Shown here: piece by piece, positions 57,758 to 64,000 of the stretch | Layout: every line of letters begins with the position of its first letter | Position numbering within the stretch: position 1 is the stretch's first letter | DNA from: Heliocidaris erythrogramma | Lineage: Eukaryota > Echinodermata > Echinoidea > Camarodonta > Echinometridae | DNA length: 64,000 nucleotides | NCBI GenBank assembly: GCA_025617745.1 | Contig: CM046866.1 | Coordinates: 19,165,725 to 19,229,724 of the forward strand | Direction: 5' to 3' | Notes under the pieces: model-generated | What the model was told of the DNA's origin: nothing | What the model saw: the letters and a program-made list of their open reading frames with translations, nothing else | The model's database searches: none | Program-made: the position numbers and the translations under genes

Positions 57758-57877
57758 TCATTCTCTGCAGTTCCCAATAAGTTCTGTTTCATCGTCCGTG
57801 TCGGAGACGGGGCCTCGCACCTCAGAGTACCACCGATTGGTCAGCTGTCGCATCTGGAAACGCCCATCAGTAATTTC
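57758..57877 (-). CDS. SLC9A8: Na+/H+ exchanger 8, last coding exon (C-terminal tail)
   Basis: Acceptor CATACCACAG, then GAA-ATT-ACT, 39 residues and TGA at 57760-57758. It encodes E-I-T-D-G-R-F-Q-M-R-Q-L-T-N-R-W-Y-S-E-V and then R-G-P-V-S-D-T-D-D-E-T-E-L. This lines up with the end of vertebrate NHE8 (pattern G-R-x-Q-M-x-x-L-T-N-[KR]-W-Y-x-E-V-R), an acidic cytosolic tail. The last few residues, after E-L-I-G-N-C, go beyond the usual vertebrate end. The phase-0 join to the exon at 59687-59544 puts L-T-N-K directly before E-I-T-D-G. Confidence 0.9.
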   Translation of the reverse strand, partial: EITDGRFQMRQLTNRWYSEVRGPVSDTDDETELIGNCRE

Positions 57878-58360
57878 CTGTGGTATGAGGTAGAGGTAAG
57901 GGCTAATCATGATACAGTTTCACGAAATACAGGGTATACACTGTTACAGATACTACATGTATTTAAACATTCTTGGAAACCTTTTCCTTTTAATAGTTGA
58001 GTAGTATACCTTAGGTATTGTTTGCCATATATGTGGAAAAATAGACTGAAATACAGAGGAGAGAGAGTTTTAGATGGAGAGGAAGTAAAAAAGAGTGAGA
58101 GAGACAGACAAACACAGAGAGAAACAGCCAGACACAGATATACAGAGATTAGGTGATAGATGGAGAGTGGGAGAGAGAGAGAGAGAGAGAGAAAGAAATA
58201 GATATATAGAGAGATTAGGTGATAGATGGAAAGAGAGAGAGTAAGAGAGAAAGAGAGACAGACAGAGAAATAGAGCTATATTAAAAGATAGACAGATTAG
58301 GTAGAGAGTTAAAACCCAAAAAAGGGGGTGGGGGGGGGGGGGGGGTAATGTGGGTATTCT

Positions 58361-58404
<44 letters not shown>

Positions 58405-58884
58405 TAGATAACAACATGTTATTCCTTTGCTGGAAGCCATACAGTACAATCACACAAACAATTGGAGTGTCCTTCAAAATAATTACAAAGTTCTACTTAG
58501 TGCAAAACATCTTGTTTTCTATTTTTAAAGTGCATAGAGACAGGCAATTTTGCCTATGTGTTATGCGCTATATAAAAATGTTTATTATTATTATTATTTG
58601 GGGCTAATAATGCAAAAAAGTGTTATGAATGGCAAGAAAAAATGACGGAATATTGATCCGTGTCTCTGTATGTTCACTTGCATTTTTTTCTTTGACAGTA
58701 TTGAAGATGTTTTCCTATAGAATTGTAATAATGGACTGGTCATTGTTTATGCTCCATTTTTAAATGTTTAATGTCCATTCTGAAGGACAGAGTGCTTTCC
58801 ACTGTTTCCTAGCCTGCATCCCAGCTTTGGTCATCATCTTTGATTCAAAAGGCAGACCAATTGAGCCAACTCGCCACCGCTTTG

Positions 58885-59075
58885 TCGACAAAATGGCACA
58901 TTGGGAGTATTGTGGTCTATTGGTGAAGGCTTGTGACTCTCATATGAGAGTTCCTAGGTTTCTTGCTTTCTTGGTGCCTACATCCTTGGACAAGGTGTCC
59001 TACCCACATTTGTCCCTTTCAACCCAGGTATGGATCAAAAGGGTAGCTGGTAATACTGGTGTAATAATAATTGCA
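58885..59075 (+). mobile_element. Old tRNA-derived SINE in an SLC9A8 intron
   Basis: The head has an A-box-like TGGTCTATTGGTGAAGGC and a decayed B-box region. The tail reads CCTTGGACAAGGTGTCCTAC, CCACATTTGTCCCT and CAACCCAGGTATGGATC, then GGGTAGCTGGTAATACTGG. This is the common 'numerals-and-gradient' type of SINE tail in marine invertebrates; the 50510-50600 segment carries the same tail inverted. Confidence 0.6.
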
Positions 59076-59163
59076 GAGGAGTATTGATACAGATATGGCC
59101 ACCCTGGACAATATCATTGACGTAATCATTCCTAGTACAGCTTTCAACAGGTGACTGAATTAA

Positions 59164-59534
59164 ACCCTTTTGAGACAATTGAACCACATTTTGTGGTTTA
59201 GCTCAATAACTTTTGATTCAGAGCTCTAAAAAATATACCAGATGCATGAGTAGAAAGAGCAAAAATATCTGCACACACTGTGTCCATTTTTGTTGCCTGA
59301 CCATATTGCGTTTGATGCCAGGAATTTTAAAAATGAGAATAAGCTTTAAAATCCTTAAATTGGCAACATATTGAGATGTTCAAAATCATTGTTTTTCATC
59401 AAAATTGGCAATTTATTCAACTTTTCAACAAAATTCCTAATCACGTATATTGTTTTCAAAGAAATTACACCTTATTTGAACCATGTAGCACTGAAAGATA
59501 AATATTATTGTTGCCAATTTGAAGAACAAAATGT
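59164..59534. mobile_element. TTAA-type MITE, copy 2, truncated beside a splice donor
   Basis: TTAA at 59160-59163, then ACCCTTTTGAGACAATTGAA and a body matching 30546-30954 up to TTGTTGCCAATTTGAAGAAC. The right terminus is missing; similarity stops about 10 bp from the donor of the SLC9A8 exon at 59687-59544. Confidence 0.75.
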
Positions 59535-59543
59535 TAAACGTAC

Positions 59544-59687
59544 CTTATTAGTGAGTCTCCTGGTGAAGAAAGGTGTTAAGTACTTGGTGTCCCATCTTAG
59601 GAACCCTTTAAGACCTGGTCTGATGTAGTTAACCTCATATTCCTCTTCAGTCAGCTCAGAGAGATGTTCAGCATCTAATGCACTACC
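59544..59687 (-). CDS. SLC9A8: Na+/H+ exchanger 8, penultimate coding exon
   Basis: A 144-nt phase 0-0 exon, acceptor CATCAG and donor AAG|GTACGT. Its 48 residues read G-S-A-L-D-A-E-H-L-S-E-L-T-E-E-E-Y-E-V, then K-G-F-L-R-W-D-T-K-Y-L, P-F-F-T-R-R-L-T. The blocks E-H-L-S-E-L-T-E-E-E-Y and P-F-F-T-R-R-L-T are shared with vertebrate NHE8 at the same place in the cytosolic tail and are not features of plasma-membrane NHE1-5 or of NHE6/7/9. This is the strongest evidence for the subfamily. Confidence 0.95.
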
Positions 59688-60114
59688 CTGATGGATGATA
59701 TTTAAAAACAATATGAAGACAGTTCTGGGGTTGTCACAGATATTTCTGATATGCAATTTCAAGACCATTCCATAAACTTATGTCGAAAGGAAAGAGATCA
59801 ATACAAGTGTACAGGATATAAAAACTTTGATAATACCACATGAGTTTGGTGCACTGATGTGTTGCTTTCGTACTTTAATTTTCTGTATATTCTTTTCTCT
59901 TGTCGGATCACAACGGCTGAGAGGTTCACTACGTGTATATGAATAGAACTACTACAGAAGCAATATTTTGCACAGGAAAAAAAACGACTCGCCAAGGCAC
60001 CTACATGGATCCGTCAGCAGGAACACGATAGTGTGAATGGCATGTGGGCATGTCTCCCTGACTACGATCTTTGCTGAGATCGTAAACGTAAATTGGATGA
60101 AAAGTTGAACTTAC
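59688..60114 (-). other. SLC9A8 intron, phase 0
   Basis: 427 bp, no repeats recognised. Confidence 0.8.
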
Positions 60115-60177
60115 CATCTCCTCTGTTTTGCTTAGAGAGACTTCCTTCTTAGATTTGCCACTTTCTGCTCCAATACA
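60115..60177 (-). CDS. SLC9A8: Na+/H+ exchanger 8, short tail exon
   Basis: A 63-nt phase 0-0 exon between TTTATTTACAG and ATG|GTAAGT. It encodes C-I-G-A-E-S-G-K-S-K-K-E-V-S-L-S-K-T-E-E and M. The block K-K-[DE]-V-[NS]-L-S-K-T-E-[KE]-M is the vertebrate NHE8 pattern just after the last membrane helix. Confidence 0.9.
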
Positions 60178-61617
60178 CTGTAAATAAAAGAAAAGTGAAT
60201 ACAATTATCCAATGATAGAATAACCATAAAATCATATCTAACAGCCATGAGATCATATCGAAAGCAATGACTTCCTTTAGACAATAAACTATTAAACCAT
60301 TCATGTAAGATTAGGAAGGAATTGAAACACGCTCACATTCAATATGTCTACGTCTTAACATTGTTTTCATTTGTATGAAAGCAAAGGATAACTACATATT
60401 TACCCTCGTATATCAATTCTGCAGTTTTTATTGCTTTTCAAAAGTCTTCTTAGTATGCATATTCTACATTTGAGGCTTTCATTATATCAATTTTATATGT
60501 TCCTCTATATGATGCCATATTCTATTAACAACATTTGTTAAACAATAAATATGGGGCAAGCTGTACAGATATTTGGATTTCTCTTGTACTTCTGATATGT
60601 TTTTGAGGAATATGAATAATAATATACATGTAGCCAAACTACATGTACAAAATGTAGAATTATGTCCTTCGTAGAACATCATGACAGCAACCAGGGTAAT
60701 AGCCAGCACATTTTTACTGCTGGGTGTCATTTGAGGCAAATTTACATATTTCATTGTTTTCTGTCATATGATTTCAATTTTGGGATAAAGTTGACATAAA
60801 AGATGGATTTCTTCCCCCTTGGGTTTTGGGCTCTCTTGCCAAAATCCAACCACACACACAAAAAAAAAAATCCCAATTGTAAGGAATATGACAAGAATTT
60901 AATAATTAAAAAAAACCCCAACTCATCTGTGAACAGAGTTATGGCATAGCCTTTGAAAGAATTGAGAGGCTAAGATTCATTAAGACCTAACAATAGATGG
61001 CAGTCTTTCAGGATATGTTAACAGTCTTGATGTATTCTAAGCACACTACATGGAAAGTTGGCTCTGTTCACCATATAATCCATTCTCACTCAATGAGTCT
61101 AATGTAACTTTGAATATTTGGGTAATGAATAAAAAGAACTCACTACAAAAACAAAAGAAAAAAAATACAGATGATTACATATGTAAATAATTAATACAAC
61201 AAGCATTTACAACTTTTATTACAAAGCTTTTGAAGTAATATGTTCAATCAAAACAATGACCTCAGGCCTATCTTTCATTCCTACACAGCAAATCAAACAG
61301 CATAGATTATTGGGTCAGCTACAAACAGAATCTCAATTTTATATCCTCTCTGAGGGATCCAGAAATCCCAAACAGTATCAAAATGTATCCAAAGAGAATA
61401 TCTTCTCTCTAACGAGCCTATCTTAAAGAGTGGTACAGTTTGACCTCCTGAACCTAATACAGTGGATGAGCTCTCCTACACACAGGATGACATGAAACTT
61501 TTTAACATCCTATCCAAGGGATAGGGAAAACCAAACAATGTATGAGAAAAACAAAATTGGCCATATTCTTGAAAGGAGCCAGAGGTAAACCTGGCTTAAC
61601 TTAGTCCGCTGATTCCA

Positions 61618-61914
61618 GGGGGGTGTTTCATAAAGCTGTTCGTAAAGTTACATATGACTTTACGAACAACTTGAATATATAGTACCAGGTTTTAATAAAG
61701 TGTGACTGTATTTCCAATAACCTCAGTTAAATTATGGTAAAATATGTACTTTGCATTACAAATGTTTGTTATAATAAGAATGTTAATCTACATCTGCACA
61801 GTTCAACTTTAGTTCATACAGTTAAAAATGATTGAGCATCCCATTTGGCTTGTCATATTTAGGTCATTCGTAAAGTCATGCGTAACTTTACGAACAGCTT
61901 TATGAAACACCCCC
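61618..61914. mobile_element. MITE with near-perfect ~30-bp ends, copy 2 (mate at 36398-36720)
   Basis: GGGGTGTTTCATAAAGCTGT then TCGTAAAGTTA at left; TAACTTTACGAACAGC then TTTATGAAACACCCC at right. Additional internal copies of the TTTACGAA word make both ends hairpins. Non-coding. Confidence 0.9.
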
Positions 61915-61941
61915 AGGAATGCCAGGAGTGTCAACCCTTAA

Positions 61942-62233
61942 AGGGATACGCAACCAGGTGGCTGTGGGGAAAGTCAGGATTGCGTAAGCCCCATTCACTC
62001 GTACACAAAGTTTGTGCGTCGAACGCGTCCGTTGGACTACTGGGATTATATTTCGGACTGCACGAAGCCGACCGAATCTCGCACGCGAGCTCGAGCTCAG
62101 ACGGAGCGTGCATGTTGCACAGCGACTAGTCTGTCCGAAGATTGCACCCCACAGGGCAACGGCATGATCAGGTAACGAACACGGTGCCCTCTCGCGGCAT
62201 AAAAACGTCCACAATCTGCGATTGAGTATCCCT
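61942..62233. mobile_element. TTAA-flanked MITE, 292 bp, copy 2 (mate at 22847-23137)
   Basis: TTAA at 61938-61941 and 62234-62237, ends AGGGATACGCAACC and GATTGAGTATCCCT, same GC-rich core as copy 1. ORFs across it belong to the repeat. Confidence 0.85.
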
Positions 62234-62504
62234 TTAAGTTCTGTATATATTACTGTAATTATGCAACAGCATAAATATTAATAAACAAATGAATTCGGTC
62301 ATGAAATGAAAATGAGGAAGTAATTTCATAGTGACAAACTTTTTGTATTTTCATTTAGTTACAGAATCAGTGATTTGCGCAAGATGAAGCGGGTAACATT
62401 TGGCACTCCATAGCTTGGTGGACTTAATCTATGTGCTTTGGTGGGGTCTACACTATGTTAGGGCGCTTTCGAGAATACAGGCCTATGTCTCTCTGCCCGC
62501 TTAC

Positions 62505-62647
62505 CTTAAGTAGTGGTAAAGTTGATCCTCCTAACCCTATGACGGTGAACAAGACAATCACCAGCGTGGTGGTGACGAGTACATGTCTTGTGTCGTTACC
62601 AAACTCAAGATGCATGCTGAGTGCATATGCAATGGCCCCTCTTAAAC
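62505..62647 (-). CDS. SLC9A8: Na+/H+ exchanger 8, exon for the last membrane helices
   Basis: A 143-nt exon, acceptor GACAACAG, entered in phase 1 and left in phase 0 at AAG|GTAAGC. The split first codon gives G, then L-R-G-A-I-A-Y-A-L-S-M-H-L, a conserved NHE signature (G-L-R-G-A-x-x-[YF]-A-L), followed by H-V-L-V-T-T-T-L-V-I-V-L-F-T-V and G-L-G-G-S-T-L-P-L, the last hydrophobic helix. G-G-S-T-x-P-L matches NHE8. Vertebrate NHE8 works in Golgi/endosomes and at apical membranes, exchanging lumenal or external Na+ for H+. The ion-coordinating residues lie in helices encoded upstream of this window. Confidence 0.95.
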
Positions 62648-63047
62648 CTGTTGTCAAAACATAATTGCAGACATGATAACAGTGAACAGTTCTTATAGAC
62701 TTGACTCTACTTTATTTCGCTTTCATTATAGATAGGCCATGGTGTTAGGGGTCAAGAACATTTTAATTTATCATCGCCTCCATAATTTTGCTGCAGTAGG
62801 GAAAGATTAAGTATAAACAGATCTCTTCAGAATCAGTTTATTTGCTTTAAGGGCTAAATGTTATGACAGAAAATACAAATACAATGTATATATATATATG
62901 AAGTATCACTTCCTCTTGAAGGGTAATCAAATCTTTCTAACACATTGAATTGGATGAACACAGATAAATAAGAGGAACAGGCTGGTGAAAAAAAATTAAA
63001 CAAAATCAGACAAGAGTAAGAAAGTTATGGATATTAAGCCTACTCAC
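62648..63047 (-). other. SLC9A8 intron, phase 1
   Basis: 400 bp, donor GTGAGT at 63047. A short piece near 62994-63035 (AATCAGACAAGAGTAAGAAA) recalls an arm of the TTAA-type MITE at 21900-22488. Confidence 0.75.
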
Positions 63048-63159
63048 CACTAAACCACATAACAAACTGCATTTTAAAAGTGATTTTATGCTCTCTGAAT
63101 TTATTACAGATGAAAGACAATGGAAACGTATTGAAGGCTCGCCCCACCAGAATAAGAAC
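63048..63159 (-). CDS. SLC9A8: Na+/H+ exchanger 8, first exon seen in this window
   Basis: A 112-nt exon, acceptor TTTCTTCGTTCAG after a long pyrimidine tract, donor GTG|GTGAGT, entered in phase 0 and left in phase 1. It encodes V-L-I-L-V-G-R-A-F-N-T-F-P-L-S, then K-F-R-E-H-K-I-T-F-K-M-Q-F-V-M-W-F-S and the first base of Gly. The blocks G-R-A-x-N-x-F-P-L-S and F-R-[DE]-H-K-I-T-x-K-M-x-F-x-M-W-F-S-G are the NHE8 form of the region joining two late membrane helices. About two thirds of the protein, including the N-terminal helices, must be encoded beyond position 64000. Confidence 0.95.
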
Positions 63160-64000
63160 CTGAACGAAGAAAATGATAAAGAGCGTTTGATAATTAAGGA
63201 TTATTTTGTCTTTTTAAGAATAACATTGCGCACACCAGCTATAAAACAATGCTTTTTATACTTTACATACTTTAAACTTTCCATTTCTTCTCCTCTCAAC
63301 TTTTCTCCACTTTCTTCTTCTTACTCAACAGTCCTCTTTTCAGGACTAACGACATGGTGAACCGTAAACCTTCTCAACGTTAAGAATTGGTTATAATGTG
63401 AGGTTTAGGAATCATCAAAGTGGTAAGACATTGACCCATTCTCGCTGAAAAGCATATGCACTGCACACAGATTTGGGTATATGGGACTGCACACACAATG
63501 TTGATGAATGTTTGGCCCCAACATTTCAGCCATTTCTCGTCACATTTTGAATATGAGGGCATTTGAGGAAATATCCTTTTCAGGACACATTTCTATTATG
63601 ATGTTCTTCCAAACTGGCATGAAAGGAATGAGAAAGCTCACAAATTATTCTTGACCTTTCCCAGAACTCAACCTTATTTTTAAAGCCTGTAAACAATTTA
63701 GGAAAGATCATATGAACTGCTAATCTGAATCATTAAAGGAGGAAATAATCTTCCGAGATTGCCTTTAACAGGATTATTACAAATCTGTTTGTATATATGC
63801 AATACTGTGGTTTTAACAACCACAAATGTACATGGAATATCTGTGTATTTATTCTGTTTCTTTTATGAACACCTGGTACCTAGAAACTCGACAAACTTTC
63901 TGTAGGTGCTTTTTTTCCCTTCTTTTCATTCTTCCAGTTTATTTCAATTTATTTGACCTTATGAACATGTGTATTTCCAAAGTAAATATTAAAATGTCAG
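63160..64000 (-). other. SLC9A8 intron, incomplete, no further exon found
   Basis: I looked on the minus strand for the preceding NHE8 helix and did not find it; the intron is therefore longer than 840 bp. No clear repeat. Confidence 0.6.

Larger units (their letters stand above)
57878..59543 (-). other. SLC9A8 intron with microsatellites, SINE and MITE
   Basis: Phase 0, donor GTACGT at 59543. Contains GA-rich 58075-58290, a G-run at 58329-58346, (AT)n at 58362-58401, a SINE at 58885-59075 and a truncated TTAA-type MITE reaching almost to the donor. Confidence 0.8.
60178..62504 (-). other. SLC9A8 intron, 2.3 kb, phase 0
   Basis: Largely plain AT-rich DNA, with two MITEs almost end to end at 61618-61914 and 61942-62233. 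Confidence 0.8.

Noticed and set aside
58764..59087. 107-codon plus-strand ORF
   Set aside because: It overlaps a tRNA-derived SINE inside an SLC9A8 intron and has no protein-family signal.

Overview
The window is nuclear DNA of an animal: AT-rich, mostly non-coding, with genes split by kilobase introns and an unusually dense load of short transposon-derived repeats. The repeat types (tRNA-headed SINEs, TTAA- and 8-bp-flanked MITEs, PIF/Harbinger remains, very many poly-C/poly-G and GA/CT tracts) and the two recognisable genes fit a marine deuterostome invertebrate. A sea urchin or close echinoderm relative is my best guess; that is an inference, not a proof.

Three genes can be supported, plus one weak coding candidate. 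(1) Plus strand, 12435-19485: the last four coding exons of an unrecognised secreted or surface protein. All its introns are phase 1. It has a very basic stalk, an R-A-K-R furin-type site, a proline-rich stretch and a C-terminal hydrophobic tail that ends at the stop codon, like a GPI-anchor signal. The N-terminal exons were not found. (2) Minus strand, 34924-30183: a complete two-exon small heat shock protein gene (about 205 aa, alpha-crystallin domain split by a 4.1-kb phase-0 intron). (3) Minus strand, 63159-57758: the last five coding exons of an endosomal/Golgi-type Na+/H+ exchanger of the SLC9A8 (NHE8) group; the upstream exons lie beyond 64000. A possible exon of unknown function sits on the minus strand at 2570-2220.

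Layout. 1-1.8 kb holds eight copies of one 17-bp motif in both orientations. 2.8-3.6 kb has two MITEs. 5.98-7.42 kb is an internally deleted Harbinger transposon that keeps the starts of both of its genes. 8.5-11.9 kb has a MITE, a GA minisatellite, a SINE copy and a 160-bp tandem repeat. 12.4-20.4 kb is gene 1. 20.4-30 kb is intergenic, with hAT-like and TTAA-flanked MITEs, a tRNA-derived SINE and a perfect 49-bp-arm palindrome. 30.2-35.4 kb is the sHSP gene, whose intron holds three recognisable MITEs. 35.5-57.7 kb is a long intergenic stretch with two ~295-bp tandem duplications, three long-inverted-repeat (foldback) elements and a 2.4-kb composite element. 57.7-64 kb is SLC9A8, with MITEs and a SINE in its introns.

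The three genes show no operon-like or pathway link. No rRNA gene, intact functional tRNA gene, CRISPR array or replication origin was seen.
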